Below are positions 1 through 9,124 of a DNA stretch of 64,000 nucleotides, in pieces. The translations under genes and the position numbers were made by a program. Every line of letters begins with the position of its first letter. Position 1 is the first letter of the stretch. The notes beneath the pieces were generated by a model. That model was given only the letters and a program-made list of their open reading frames with translations. It was not told the origin of the DNA and made no database searches. This stretch comes from Bog-532 sp963720945 (lineage in GTDB: Bacteria > Actinomycetota > Actinomycetes > Streptosporangiales > Streptosporangiaceae). The stretch is from NCBI GenBank assembly GCA_963720945.1, contig CAVRHH010000013.1, positions 151,492-215,491 of the forward strand. The letters run 5' to 3'.

Positions 1-2595
1 CAGCGCCGCCCCCTGCGACGCCTCGGCGGCGGGCCACAAGCCGGCCAGTGCCAGCCGGTACGCGTCCACCCCGGCCTTGACCGCGGCGAGCTCGCCTGGC
101 TCGGGGGGCAGGCCGACGTCGCGGGCGAACTCTTCGGCGCGCAGGACGGCGGCGGCCAGCTCCTCCTGCCGCTGCCCGCACACCGTAACGGCGTGAGCAT
201 GCTGCTCGCGCAGTTCGCCGCGCCGCCGGCGTTCGGCAGCGGCGACGGTGTGGGCCTCGCGGACCGCGGCGTCCGGCGGCACCGCGCGATGTTCGTCCGC
301 GAGCCGCTCCCGGCGCACGCCCAGCTCGGCCAGCGCCGCGTCGAGGTCGCCGATCGCCGTCCGTTCCTGCCGCAGCTCCTCGGCGAGCCGCGCGATCCGG
401 GCCCGCCGTGCGGCCTCACGCGCCCCTTCGCCGATGTAGCCGGCGCTGTTCTTCCGCCAGGCACCGCCGAGCACGCCGTTCGCCCAGCGGCCGTCCGCGG
501 ACACCCACGTTCTGACCGTCCCGCCCAGCCCGATGGCAGACAGAACGGCGCGGACAGTCTCTGCTGGCAGCATCCCCGCCTGGGGATCACCGGAGTCGAT
601 CGCCGGGACCAGGACGCTCGCGCACGACGGGCCGGGCACGGGCGAGAGCCCGGACACCACGGTCACGTCGCCGTCGACGAGGTTCCCGTCGGGCGTGACC
701 CACGCATCGAGTATCCCCGCCGCCTCCAGCGCGGCCTCAAGCCCCGCGCGATGCTCCTCCGGCACGTCCGGCGCGAAATCGGTCACCTTCCACAGCGGCG
801 CGCCCGGACGGTCATCGCGGACATCGGGCTGTCTCGTATGCGGAAGCGGCGGAGCGTCGTGGCCGCCCGCCCGCAGCCGCTCGATCTCTCCCTCGAGTTC
901 GCGCACGTGACCCGCGTGCGCGGCACGCCGGGCGGACAGCTCGGCGTCGAGACGGCCGAGCTCAGCACCTGCCGCCCGGGCCGCGTCGTCGATGGCCGCG
1001 ACCGCCGGATTGGCGCCGTCCCCGGTCGCCGCCCACGCTTCCAGGCCGCCGATCAGCTCGTCCGGATCTGTGATCCGGAGCTCGGTCAGCCCGCGGAGGT
1101 AGAGCCGGTAGGCGCGGGCAAGTTCCCCGGCTCGTTCGGTAGATTCCTGCTCGGCAGCGGCGAGTCGTCCGGCTGCGGCCTGTACCTCGGCGGTGAGCCG
1201 GTCCTCCTCGGCGCGCGCCGTTTGCAGCGCCCTCCGCCGGTCCTCGGCCTCGGCGAGCAGTCGCTCCAGTTGCCCGACGGCCTGCGACTGGCGGTCGGCG
1301 ACGGCCTGCGTCTCCCGGCGGGCGCGCGCCAGATCCTGCTCCCAGGGGCCGGCGGCCGCGTGGTGGCCCGGCGCGCACCGGGCCGTGGCCGCCGTCTCCT
1401 CGGCCTGGCGCTGCGCGGCATCCAGAGCGCCGCGCGCGGTTTCGGCCCGGTACGCGGCTTCGCCGGCCCGCATCCGCCGTTTCTGCGTCTCGGCGGCCAG
1501 CCGGTCACGGTCCCGCTCCCTGATGCGCGCCGTCTCGTCCCGGCGTCGCGCCTCGCCGCGCATCTGCTCGAGCCGCTCGGCGTCCCGCATCGCCGGGTCC
1601 TGCTGCAGCGCTTCGCGCCGCGCCTCGAGCTGGGTCCGCCGCTGCTCGAGCTCGTCCAGTTCGCGCTGCGCCGTCCGCAGCTGCGCGTCCGCCGCGGCGA
1701 ACGCCTCCTCCGCCGCAGTCAGGTCCCGGCCGAGCTGCTCGTACCGGCTCTGCGCCTGACGTGGCCCGGCCGCCTTGCGCTTGGCCGCGATCATGGCGTA
1801 CCGGCTGTAATGCCGGAGGAAGTCGTTTGCGGCCTGCCGGGCCTCCGCCAGAGCTCGCAGCGCGTCGCGTTCCTCGTCCAGCCCGCGAAACGCCTCAGCG
1901 ACCGTCGTCACCAGGCCCGGGCTGAGCGGAGGCAGCGCTTCGGTCAGCGCGCGAGACAGCAGCTTCTCGTCGGGCTTCTTGGAAAGCTGCGGCTGCCGGA
2001 GCTGGATCAGCAGGTTGATCAGCACCTCGTAGCGATGCTCACCGAGCCCGAACAGGGCTTCGTCCACCGCCCGGCGGTAGTCAGCGGCCCGGTCGTACAC
2101 CAGCCCGTGCCCGTCGATCTCCTCGCGCAGCTTCTCCCTGGCGAGCGGTACCCGGCTCGAGGGCAGCAAGCGCAGATCGTCGCCGACCCGCCGGGTCGTG
2201 ACGAAGAACCAGTGGCGTGCGATGCCACGGCCGGCGACGGCTTTCAGCCCGCAGCCGATAGTCCGGAACTCGGTGGTCCCGTCGGCGGTGCGGCGGCCGA
2301 ACTCGAGCCACGTGTACCCGACGCGTTCCGGATGGGGATGCTTGCCGCCCAAGAGCAGGTTCCACTCCATTTTCTTCTGCCGGTCGCCGTCCGGCTCTAC
2401 CCGGTGCGGTGCGAGCTCTCCATCCAGCAGGAACGGCAGCGTCAGCGCCAGCACCTTGGACTTGCCGGTTCCGTTGTTGCCGCGCAGCAGGAGCCGGCCG
2501 TCGTGGAACCAGAACTCCTCGGAGTCGTAATAGAACATGTCGACCAGACCGGCACGCAGCGGCTTCCACCGCTCAGAACAGGGCGCTGGCAGCAT
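1..2595 (-). CDS. jetC: Wadjet JetC-like SMC-family ATPase (TIGR02680), partial
   Basis: The 865 visible residues are the N-terminal part of a protein that leaves the window at base 1 without a stop. A Walker A motif, GNNGTGKSK, lies near residue 40, followed by a long Ala/Glu/Arg-rich coiled-coil region, which is the SMC/Rad50-like layout of TIGR02680 proteins (usually about 1,350 residues). The ATG at 2595 overlaps the end of the preceding gene by 23 nt. In Wadjet systems JetC is the condensin-like motor that extrudes loops on small circular DNA so that the JetD nuclease can cut it. That role is family knowledge; the sequence shows the P-loop, the coiled coil and the gene order. JetD should lie immediately left of the window. 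Confidence 0.88.
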   Translation of the reverse strand, partial: MLPAPCSERWKPLRAGLVDMFYYDSEEFWFHDGRLLLRGNNGTGKSKVLALTLPFLLDGELAPHRVEPDGDRQKKMEWNLLLGGKHPHPERVGYTWLEFGRRTADGTTEFRTIGCGLKAVAGRGIARHWFFVTTRRVGDDLRLLPSSRVPLAREKLREEIDGHGLVYDRAADYRRAVDEALFGLGEHRYEVLINLLIQLRQPQLSKKPDEKLLSRALTEALPPLSPGLVTTVAEAFRGLDEERDALRALAEARQAANDFLRHYSRYAMIAAKRKAAGPRQAQSRYEQLGRDLTAAEEAFAAADAQLRTAQRELDELEQRRTQLEARREALQQDPAMRDAERLEQMRGEARRRDETARIRERDRDRLAAETQKRRMRAGEAAYRAETARGALDAAQRQAEETAATARCAPGHHAAAGPWEQDLARARRETQAVADRQSQAVGQLERLLAEAEDRRRALQTARAEEDRLTAEVQAAAGRLAAAEQESTERAGELARAYRLYLRGLTELRITDPDELIGGLEAWAATGDGANPAVAAIDDAARAAGAELGRLDAELSARRAAHAGHVRELEGEIERLRAGGHDAPPLPHTRQPDVRDDRPGAPLWKVTDFAPDVPEEHRAGLEAALEAAGILDAWVTPDGNLVDGDVTVVSGLSPVPGPSCASVLVPAIDSGDPQAGMLPAETVRAVLSAIGLGGTVRTWVSADGRWANGVLGGAWRKNSAGYIGEGAREAARRARIARLAEELRQERTAIGDLDAALAELGVRRERLADEHRAVPPDAAVREAHTVAAAERRRRGELREQHAHAVTVCGQRQEELAAAVLRAEEFARDVGLPPEPGELAAVKAGVDAYRLALAGLWPAAEASQGAAL

Positions 2596-3784
2596 CGGCT
2601 GTCGCCTTTCTCGTCTGTGTTGGTCTCGGCTGGCGGATGGTGGGCTCGTCCAGAGCGAAACGCGCGATCGCCGGACGGCTGCGGACCTCCGACCCATCGG
2701 CGGTGACCAGCCGCAGCGCGGTCAGCTTCTCCAGCGCGGTGGCGAGCAGTTCGGTTTCCGCGCCCGGCTCAGTCACGCCCTTGCGCCAGTACGCCTTGTG
2801 CTCCCCCGCGGCCCGCCGGACGAAGGCGTGCAGCTCGCCGAGCGTGGCCCGATCGCGGCGGGCGAGATACTCCGCGACCAGCAACGTGACGTGCCCGTCA
2901 GTACGCTGCTCGGGCATCCGCACGTCGGTCAGCTCGTCCTCGGGGTCCACCATGGCGATCCCCTCGGCGCGCATTTCGGCGATCAGCCCGGTGGCCTCCT
3001 CGATCCGCCGGGTGATCGCATGCCGCTGGGACAGCAGGTACGCGCGTTCGTCTTCGCCGAGCTCGTCGTAGTACACGGCCGGGTTCTCCAGCAGCCGCCG
3101 GGTAAGCCGCCTGCGCAGCGCCTGGTTGCGGAGTTCGTCGCTCTCAGCGACCGGTTCCGCGGTCAGCTCGGCGAGCCGCTCCTCGAAAGCCGGAGCGGTC
3201 ACCGTGGACGGCCCGCGAATGCCCGACAGCAGCACGCCCAGTACCGGCCGGCGCACGTCGTACAGCACGTCGGTCCCGGCCGACAGGTAGCCGTCCTCGT
3301 CTCCGGCGACCCGGCTCAGCACTCCACAGCCGAGCAGCAGCCGGACCACCGCGACCAGGTCGGACCGGTCCGAGCGGTTGTCCAAGGTCAAGGTGAACCC
3401 GGTCGCGGCCAGCTCCGGTTCGGCGGCGGCGGTCAGCACGTCGTCGGCGAGGCTGCCGAGCGTGGTCTGCGCGTCGGCGCGAGCGAGCGCAGACAGGGCG
3501 AGGCACAGGGTGACGTACCGGCGGCGGCCAAACGGTTCCTTGTGGTTTCCGCGTGCCGGATGGGACGCGTCGGACAGTTCGGGGGCGGTCTTGAACAACC
3601 GCGCCGTCTCGGAATCCGCGACGAGACGCCATCCGGTCTCGCGATTCAGCCACTCGCGTAGCTCGGGCAGATGCCGCCGGACCAAGACGAGCGTCTCGCT
3701 GTCGGTGTCGGCGACCAGCAACGGCTTGGCGAGCAGGGCGCGCAGCGCGGCCCTGCGCTGCGCCTGTTCCTCGGCCGGGATCAT
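2573..3784 (-). CDS. jetB: Wadjet JetB-like protein (TIGR02678/DUF2398)
   Basis: This 403-residue protein starts MIPAEEQAQRRAALRAL and fits TIGR02678 (DUF2398), a kleisin-partner-like, winged-helix-rich component of SMC defence operons. It contains the helical region around DELGEDERAYLLSQRH and a C-terminal stretch predicting winged-helix folds, with no catalytic motif. It starts 7 nt after jetA ends and its last codons overlap the jetC start by 23 nt, so the three genes are almost certainly one translationally coupled transcript. By family knowledge JetA and JetB bridge the JetC ATPase heads. Assignment rests on recognised sequence features plus order; the Wadjet subtype (I believe the DUF2397/2398/2399 lineage, called type III) is from memory. 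Confidence 0.85.
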   Translation of the reverse strand: MIPAEEQAQRRAALRALLAKPLLVADTDSETLVLVRRHLPELREWLNRETGWRLVADSETARLFKTAPELSDASHPARGNHKEPFGRRRYVTLCLALSALARADAQTTLGSLADDVLTAAAEPELAATGFTLTLDNRSDRSDLVAVVRLLLGCGVLSRVAGDEDGYLSAGTDVLYDVRRPVLGVLLSGIRGPSTVTAPAFEERLAELTAEPVAESDELRNQALRRRLTRRLLENPAVYYDELGEDERAYLLSQRHAITRRIEEATGLIAEMRAEGIAMVDPEDELTDVRMPEQRTDGHVTLLVAEYLARRDRATLGELHAFVRRAAGEHKAYWRKGVTEPGAETELLATALEKLTALRLVTADGSEVRSRPAIARFALDEPTIRQPRPTQTRKATADAASALF

Positions 3785-3791
3785 GACGCCC

Positions 3792-5342
3792 TCATGGAGC
3801 GAGATCCGTAATCTCGATGACGTGCTCCGGACCGGTGAGCAGGCCGTCGGCGGTGCGGATCGTGGCCGTTCCGCCGTCCGGGACCAGCGAGAGCCGCACC
3901 TCCAGCGTGCCGTCGCTCGTCACGGTCTTCACTTCGGCCTCGCCCGGCATGCGGGCCGCCAGCGCGTCGCCGAGCAGCGCCAGGAACAGCCGGAACGCCC
4001 GGGGGTCCAGCACGTCGAGGTCAGAAAGCAGCGTCGGTCCGGCGGTGCGGAGGCGTCGCCGGGCCGCGGCGGTCTCGGCCGCCTCGCGTTCTGCCTGCCT
4101 GCGCAGGAACTCCCGATCCGCCGACCGGTCCCGCACCTGGTTGGGCTGGCCGCGCCGCTCGTAGGTCCCGGTCTTCCGCAGCTGGGGCGAGATGCGGATG
4201 GGCGGCGCGTCTCGCCATGCCGTTCCGGGTGGAAGGTCGCGCCAGGCATCGGCGGTTTCGCTGGTCACGGACAGGTGCCGGGCAGAGCATAGGCCGAACG
4301 CCGCCCGCCAGAGGCGGTGGGCGGCCTCGTCGTCGGGCGCCTCGGCGAACCACCGGGCGAGCACGCGGAAGTCCGCCGAGCGATCCGACCGCCCCGAGCG
4401 CCGCTCGTTGAGCAGGCCGACCGCGTCGATGAGCTGCTTGATCGCGGTTACGGCCGCCTGCCGCAGCAGCCGGGCCTGGGACGGGTGACCCGCGTCCCGG
4501 GAGGTGAACCAGTCGTCCAGCCCGCGCCATCGGTTCCGCCATCCGTCGAGCGCCTGTTTTTCCGCCTTGGCCAGGGATTCGGCGGCGTCCGTGCCCTCGG
4601 GCACCGCGTCGGCCGCCTCCCGTCGCGCGGCGAGTTCAAGCAGCCGCTCGTGACCTTTGTCTTCGAGCTCGCCGAGGAGGACCGCGATCTGGGCGCCGGA
4701 GTTGGCCAGGTCCGCGATGAACCTGTTGATGTAGTCGATCAGCCGTTCCTTGTAGGCGAGGAAGCCGTCGACGTCCCCGTCTGAGAAGTCGATCGCGCGC
4801 CGCAACGCGGACATGAACGCCTGCGCGTTGTCGGCCAGGGAGGAGAACCGCTCCGCCACGGACAGCAGCAGCAGGTGGACCTTGGCCGGATCGGGATCGT
4901 GGCCCGTGGCGAGGACTTGCAGCGACCGCAGCCGGTCGGCGATATCGACCAGGGCCACCGACTGGAGCTGGCCGCGCCGGCCGATGGCTTCCTCGTAGAA
5001 GGCGATCGCCTGCTCGGCCGCCTGCCCGGCGCCAGTGAGCTGGTACAGGGACCGCTTACGGTGGAAATCCTCCACCGTGGTGACGCGGCTGGTGTCGACG
5101 TCCGCGCGCAGGTTCCCCCATGCCACGAGCTGCTCGAGGGCCTGGGTCAGCTGCTCGTCGGCGTCGACCCGGAGTTCGGCCGCAACGTCCTCCGGTCGCA
5201 GATGCACGATGAAGCGCTCCTTCGCCCGCGCAAAGGTACGCAGCAGGTTCCGGTAGAGGTCGGCGTTCGGCACGCTCAGATGCGTGAACGGTTGTGGCTC
5301 GCCCTGGCCACGCGCCGACTGAGGGGCTCTGCTAACCACCAC
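3792..5342 (-). CDS. jetA: Wadjet JetA-like protein (TIGR02677/DUF2397)
   Basis: First gene of the SMC defence operon, about 516 residues from the GTG at 5342. The N-terminal signature LYRNLLRTFARAKERFIVHL is typical of TIGR02677 (DUF2397), whose members are about 490-520 residues. The frame is open upstream to an ATG at 5447, but that adds 35 residues unlike the family. The GTG has an AGGA-like ribosome site about 5 nt upstream, so I prefer it. JetA is a kleisin-like subunit that closes the SMC ring; this is family knowledge. There is no sign of damage. The jetA-jetB-jetC order matches known operons. Confidence 0.85.
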   Translation of the reverse strand: MVVSRAPQSARGQGEPQPFTHLSVPNADLYRNLLRTFARAKERFIVHLRPEDVAAELRVDADEQLTQALEQLVAWGNLRADVDTSRVTTVEDFHRKRSLYQLTGAGQAAEQAIAFYEEAIGRRGQLQSVALVDIADRLRSLQVLATGHDPDPAKVHLLLLSVAERFSSLADNAQAFMSALRRAIDFSDGDVDGFLAYKERLIDYINRFIADLANSGAQIAVLLGELEDKGHERLLELAARREAADAVPEGTDAAESLAKAEKQALDGWRNRWRGLDDWFTSRDAGHPSQARLLRQAAVTAIKQLIDAVGLLNERRSGRSDRSADFRVLARWFAEAPDDEAAHRLWRAAFGLCSARHLSVTSETADAWRDLPPGTAWRDAPPIRISPQLRKTGTYERRGQPNQVRDRSADREFLRRQAEREAAETAAARRRLRTAGPTLLSDLDVLDPRAFRLFLALLGDALAARMPGEAEVKTVTSDGTLEVRLSLVPDGGTATIRTADGLLTGPEHVIEITDLAP

Positions 5343-5575
5343 TGCATCCTGCCGCACGCCACTGACAAAAGGTCCGCAACTCGCCGCCATCATCGGCCTG
5401 ACCCGCTCCGGGCACGGCCTATACCGGCAGGACGACGCAGACCGCACGATCGTTACCTAGGCACTACGGGACGAGTTCGGGGCCAATGAAGAGGCCGCGC
5501 CGCGATGGGTACCTGGTGCGACGTCGATGCGGCGAGCCTTCCCGGTCCGCTGACCCAAGCTGGGAGACTGCTACC

Positions 5576-5587
5576 GATAGCACTATC
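5576..5587. promoter_or_regulatory. Palindromic operator candidate of the toxin-antitoxin pair
   Basis: GATAG-CA-CTATC is a perfect inverted repeat ending 8 nt before the antitoxin ATG at 5596. Ribbon-helix-helix antitoxins normally repress their own operon from such short palindromes. The position and symmetry are visible; the binding is inferred. Confidence 0.5.
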
Positions 5588-5595
5588 ATTGGTTT

Positions 5596-5829
5596 ATGGT
5601 CGCTCTCAACATACGGAACGTGCCTGAGCCTGTGGCCGCGGCGTTGCGTGAGCGCGCCAGCAGGCATGGACACTCGCTCCAGCAAGAACTCCTCTCGATT
5701 CTCGAGTCAGCCGCGGCGGAGCCTGCATCATCCACCACAGCGCCACCGCCGATTCGGCTGAAAACCGTCCGGACAGGCGGAACTTCAACCTGGTCTCGGG
5801 AGGAGATCTATGGCGATGAGGGCCGCTGA
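5596..5829 (+). CDS. FitA/VapB-type ribbon-helix-helix antitoxin
   Basis: A 77-residue protein whose N-terminus, MVALNIRNVPEPVAAALRER, is the classic FitA-like ribbon-helix-helix: one beta strand that reads the DNA major groove, then two helices. The C-terminal 35 residues are Pro/Ser/Thr-rich with a TSTWSREEIYGDEGR tail, as expected of a flexible segment that blocks the toxin active site. It overlaps the downstream PIN toxin by 20 nt, the usual coupling in vapBC operons. A palindrome sits just upstream of the start, consistent with autorepression. The family call is strong; which VapB class it belongs to is not determined. Confidence 0.85.
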   Translation: MVALNIRNVPEPVAAALRERASRHGHSLQQELLSILESAAAEPASSTTAPPPIRLKTVRTGGTSTWSREEIYGDEGR

Positions 5830-6295
5830 CCTGGCCACGCCCCCCGATCGGGCGATGCTCGACACTAACGTGCTGCTGGCAGCGACCGACGAGGGCAGGG
5901 CAGAACACGATCAAGCGCTGGAGATCGTCAACGACTGGCCAGGCCGCGGAACAACGCTGTACACCAGCGGGCAGATCATGCGCGAATATCTCGCAGTGGC
6001 AACCCGGCCCGCAGAAAGGAACGGCCTCGGCCTAAATCTGCCAGACGCGCTGGCGAATGTGCGTGCCCTCCGCGGGCGGACCAGTCTGGTCGCAGAAGAC
6101 GGCAAGGTGGCCGACCGCCTGCTCGCCTTGCTTGACGACATCGAATGTGGCGGTAAGCAGGTTCATGACGCGAACGTAGTGGCCACCATGCTGGTGCACG
6201 GCATCAACGCAGTCGTCACGATCAATCTCGATGACTTCACCAGGTTCGCACGACAAGTCAGGTTGATCGGCTTGGGTACTACGGGCCCGGCCTGA
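5810..6295 (+). CDS. VapC-like PIN-domain toxin ribonuclease
   Basis: This 161-residue PIN-domain protein keeps the expected acidic set. MLDTNVLLAA holds the first Asp, a central Glu lies in IMREYLAVA, HDANVVATMLVHG holds the third acidic position, and TINLDDFTRF gives the C-terminal acidic residues. PIN toxins are Mg-dependent endoribonucleases that cut tRNA, rRNA or mRNA when freed from their antitoxin. The start could be ATG 5810 or 5816. The gene lies directly beside the Wadjet operon, and clustering of toxin-antitoxin and defence genes is common. It appears intact. The RNA target cannot be read from sequence. Confidence 0.86.
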   Translation: MAMRAADLATPPDRAMLDTNVLLAATDEGRAEHDQALEIVNDWPGRGTTLYTSGQIMREYLAVATRPAERNGLGLNLPDALANVRALRGRTSLVAEDGKVADRLLALLDDIECGGKQVHDANVVATMLVHGINAVVTINLDDFTRFARQVRLIGLGTTGPA

Positions 6296-6404
6296 CGCAC
6301 CCTATCGCTACCGGGCAGCGTGCCTGGGACCCGCGCCGGTGGTGCTGCGCCCGCAGCCCACCCTCCCATCGTCGCCTCAGCCGGTGCCCGAACTCGTCCC
6401 CGCT

Positions 6405-6440
6405 GGCCACGCCGGCCACGCCGGCCACGCCGGCCACGAC
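6405..6440. repeat. 9-bp tandem repeat, four copies
   Basis: Four head-to-tail GGCCACGCC units, the last ending GAC, sit in the intergenic space between the PIN toxin and the convergent lysR gene. The surrounding 6296-6508 shows no gene I recognise. Confidence 0.7.
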
Positions 6441-6508
6441 GGCGGTATTCCGGCCCAGACCCCGGCAATTCAATCCCGGTAAGGCGCGTCGGTGAGCCTG
6501 GACCATAG

Positions 6509-7357
6509 CTAGAGGCGGGTCGCGGCCCGGACCAGCCCGGCGAGGGCCCGAGACTGGCTGTGCGGCGGCCACGCGATCACCGTCGTCACCGTCGGTGCGT
6601 CCAGCACCGGCACGGTGGCGAGGTCGCGGCGCAGATGGGCCCGGCACGACTCCGGCAAGACCGCCGAAGCCCGGCCGAGCGCGATCAGCTGGTAGAGCTG
6701 CGCATTGTCCCGGACCTGGGGACCGGGGCCGTCCGGGTACGTGCCGTCGGGTCCGGCCCAGCGCGGCATCGGCAGGCCGGGCAGCGCGGTGACGTCGGCC
6801 ATCCGCAGCTGGGCCCGGCCGGTGAGGGGGTGCCCGGCCGGCAGGACCACGACCTGCCCTTCCGTGCACAGCTCCTCGGTGTCGAACCCGGCCGTCGAGT
6901 CGAACGGCCGGTGCAGCAGCGCCACGTCAGCCCGGCCGTCGCGCAGCAACCGCTCCTGCTCGGCGGGCCCGCACAGGAGCACGTCGACGGTGACCGCGCC
7001 GGGTTCGGCGGCGTAGGTGTCGAGCAGTTTCGCCAGCAGTTCGCTGGACGCTCCGGCCTTCGTGACGAGGACCATGCCGGGGTGGCCGGTTGCCGCGAGG
7101 GCGGCGCGGCGGGTACGGCGGTCGGCGGCGTCGACCGCGTCGAGAGCCGCCCGTCCCTCCCGCAGTAGCACCGACCCGGCCTCGGTCAGCGTGACGGTCC
7201 GGCCAGTGCGGTCCAGCAGCGCCACCCCGAGTCGCCGTTCGAGCTGCTGGATCGCCCGCGACAGCGGCGGCTGCGCGATGCCGAGCCGCTGCGCAGCCCG
7301 CCCGAAGTGCAGTTCCTCGGCAACGGCGACGAAGTACCGCAGCTCCCGTGTCTCCAC
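6509..7357 (-). CDS. LysR-family transcriptional regulator
   Basis: This 282-residue protein has a textbook LysR N-terminus: METRELRYFVAVAEELHFGR, then the winged HTH with LGIAQPPLSRAIQQLERRLG and the wing around LLDRTGRTVTLTEAG. The rest is a periplasmic-binding-protein-like effector domain; the length is slightly short of the usual 290-300 but the fold looks complete. It is divergent from an SDR oxidoreductase at 7514, and a T-N11-A palindrome lies between them, so it probably controls that gene and itself. The effector is unknown. Confidence 0.9.
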   Translation of the reverse strand: METRELRYFVAVAEELHFGRAAQRLGIAQPPLSRAIQQLERRLGVALLDRTGRTVTLTEAGSVLLREGRAALDAVDAADRRTRRAALAATGHPGMVLVTKAGASSELLAKLLDTYAAEPGAVTVDVLLCGPAEQERLLRDGRADVALLHRPFDSTAGFDTEELCTEGQVVVLPAGHPLTGRAQLRMADVTALPGLPMPRWAGPDGTYPDGPGPQVRDNAQLYQLIALGRASAVLPESCRAHLRRDLATVPVLDAPTVTTVIAWPPHSQSRALAGLVRAATRL

Positions 7358-7441
7358 GCCGCCAGGCTACCGGCGTGATGGCCCGTGCCACGCTGCGAAA
7401 GCTGGCGGCGGGGTGACGGAGATGCCGGCGACGCTGGATTA

Positions 7442-7456
7442 ATACCCGGGAGGTAT
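7442..7456. promoter_or_regulatory. Candidate LysR box (T-N11-A) between lysR and the SDR gene
   Basis: ATACC-CGGGA-GGTAT is a perfect 5-bp inverted repeat with the T-N11-A spacing of LysR sites, placed in the divergent intergenic region 58 nt before the SDR start. Binding is inferred. Confidence 0.5.
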
Positions 7457-7513
7457 CGGTGCACACCCAGACGGTGTTGGACGCTCAGCCGGGGCGCGGA
7501 CAGGATTGAATGC

Positions 7514-8239
7514 ATGAGCGGACAGACGATCGCGCTGGTCACCGGCGCGAACAAAGGGATCGGGTACGAAATCGCGGCCGGCCTGGGCGCCCTCGGCTGG
7601 AGCGTCGGCGTCGGCGCCCGGGACGAGGAGCGCCGGGAAACAGCCGTGCAGAAGCTGCGCGCGGCCGGCGTGGCTGCGTTCGGCGTGCCGGTCGACGTGA
7701 CCGACGACGCGAGCGTGACCGCCGCCGCCGGGCTGGTCGAGGGGCGCGCCGGCCGCCTCGACGTGCTCGTCAACAACGCCGGGGTGACCGGCGGCATCCC
7801 GCAGATGCCCACCACGGTCGACCTCGCGGTCGTGCGGACGGCCGTGGAGACCAACGTGATCGGCGTCATCCGCGTCACCAACGCGATGCTGCCGCTGCTG
7901 CGCCGCTCGGCGTCACCACGGATCGTGAACATGTCCAGCAGCGTTGGCTCCCTCACCCGGCAGACCACTTCTGGCGCCGAAACGGGCCCGATCTCCGCCG
8001 CGTACGCGCCGTCGAAGACGTTCCTCAACGCCGTCACCATCCAGTACGCCAAGGAGCTGCGTGACACGAACATCCTGATCAACGCCGCCTGCCCCGGCTT
8101 CACCGCGACCGACCTCAACGGCTTCCGCGGCGTCCGCACCCCCGAACAGGGCGCGGCGATCGCGATCCGGCTCGCGACCTTGCCCGACGACGGCCCGACT
8201 GGCGCGTTCTTCGAGGACGCTGGGGTGGTGCCCTGGTAA
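7514..8239 (+). CDS. SDR-family NAD(P)-dependent oxidoreductase
   Basis: A 241-residue classical short-chain dehydrogenase. The cofactor motif TGANKGIG is near residue 10, NNAGVTGG near residue 90, a catalytic Ser lies in IVNMSSSVGSL, the YAPSK catalytic Tyr/Lys near residue 160, and NAACPGFTATDL follows. The ATG at 7514 is chosen because the extra residues upstream do not match the family and TGANKGIG falls at the normal distance. It most resembles carbonyl-reductase-like SDRs often found beside LysR regulators. The substrate is unknown. The following 8240-8467 contains no gene I recognise. Confidence 0.9.
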   Translation: MSGQTIALVTGANKGIGYEIAAGLGALGWSVGVGARDEERRETAVQKLRAAGVAAFGVPVDVTDDASVTAAAGLVEGRAGRLDVLVNNAGVTGGIPQMPTTVDLAVVRTAVETNVIGVIRVTNAMLPLLRRSASPRIVNMSSSVGSLTRQTTSGAETGPISAAYAPSKTFLNAVTIQYAKELRDTNILINAACPGFTATDLNGFRGVRTPEQGAAIAIRLATLPDDGPTGAFFEDAGVVPW

Positions 8240-8467
8240 CAGACGGACGCCCCGGTTATGCCCGTGGTGACACACTCGGCGGCCACGACCGCCGAGTGAG
8301 GAATGCATCGGCCTCGATCCGGCACCTGAGCCCAGGTGAGGCCGCCGGACCGGTGCACCCGCCGCCCCGGGTCACCGGCTTGATACCGGGTCCCCCGTCA
8401 GGGCGCGGGTGCTCAGCCTGCTAAAGCCGTGGTGAATACCGACGATGCGCAAGCGGACTCTTGTGTG

Positions 8468-9058
8468 TCACGAGACCTTGCGTGACCCGGTTGCCGCTCC
8501 GGTTAGGTTGAGCAGCTCGTGGATTACGTCCGATGCGATGTCGGGGAGGGACCGCCTTTCGCCTTCACGGATCCACTGTGCGAACGCGATTCCAAACACG
8601 GTGGTGCCGGACTGTGCCGCAAGGGTGGCCGCCGGCTCGCCGATGCCTCGCGCGCGCAGGGCCTCAGCGATCGTTGTGGCGAGGCCCGCGAGTTTGTGCA
8701 GTTCGCGTTCCTGGAGCGCAGGGTTCTGGTCGATCACGAACTGTCGCGTGCGGGAGTGCGGGCGGCGCTCGTCGGGGAAAAGCGACGCCGCCGCGTGAAG
8801 CGCGGAGGCGATGACCTCGATCGGGGATGCGTCAGGCGGTGCGGCGTCCACCCCGTCGATGAACGCCTGGATGAACTGCTGCTGCCCGTAGAACAGCACC
8901 TCGCGCTTGTCGCTGAAGTGCCGGAAGAAGGTGCGCTCGGTCAGGCCGACGGATTGCGCGATCTCCGCGGCGGTCGTCTGCTCGAACCCGCGAGTGGCGA
9001 ACAGCTCGAGTGCCGCTGCCTGCAGGCGCTCTCTCGCACCCGGCTCCCAACGCGCCAT
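8468..9058 (-). CDS. TetR-family transcriptional regulator
   Basis: This 196-residue protein begins with a TetR HTH: AAALELFATRGFEQTTAAEI, then QSVGLTERTFFRHFSDKREV. The variable C-terminal ligand domain follows. It is divergently placed against the NAD-epimerase gene at 9185, and the 126-bp gap carries two strong inverted repeats, so autorepression and control of the neighbour are likely. Ligand unknown. Confidence 0.92.
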   Translation of the reverse strand: MARWEPGARERLQAAALELFATRGFEQTTAAEIAQSVGLTERTFFRHFSDKREVLFYGQQQFIQAFIDGVDAAPPDASPIEVIASALHAAASLFPDERRPHSRTRQFVIDQNPALQERELHKLAGLATTIAEALRARGIGEPAATLAAQSGTTVFGIAFAQWIREGERRSLPDIASDVIHELLNLTGAATGSRKVS

Positions 9059-9076
9059 GGTGCTCAGTCTAGTGAT

Positions 9077-9124
9077 GACAGTGACTGTCGTACAGGTGTA
9101 TGGTGATGTCTGTTGCTGACATCA
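9077..9124. promoter_or_regulatory. Two TetR operator candidates in the divergent gap
   Basis: GACAGT-G-ACTGTC (9077-9089) is a perfect palindrome, and TGATGTC-N7-GACATCA (9104-9124) is a perfect 7-bp inverted repeat. Both lie between the tetR start (9058) and the epimerase start (9185). They share the GAC/GTC half-site theme expected for a TetR dimer. Confidence 0.6.

Noticed and set aside
193..2706. Long plus-strand frame of about 840 codons opposite jetC
   Set aside because: Arg/Pro/Gly-rich with no motif; it is the antisense shadow of the coiled-coil gene on the minus strand.
6405..6440. Short tandem repeats as a CRISPR array
   Set aside because: Units are 9 bp with no spacers; the 18-bp and 6-bp repeats elsewhere are also simple tandem repeats, and no cas genes are present.
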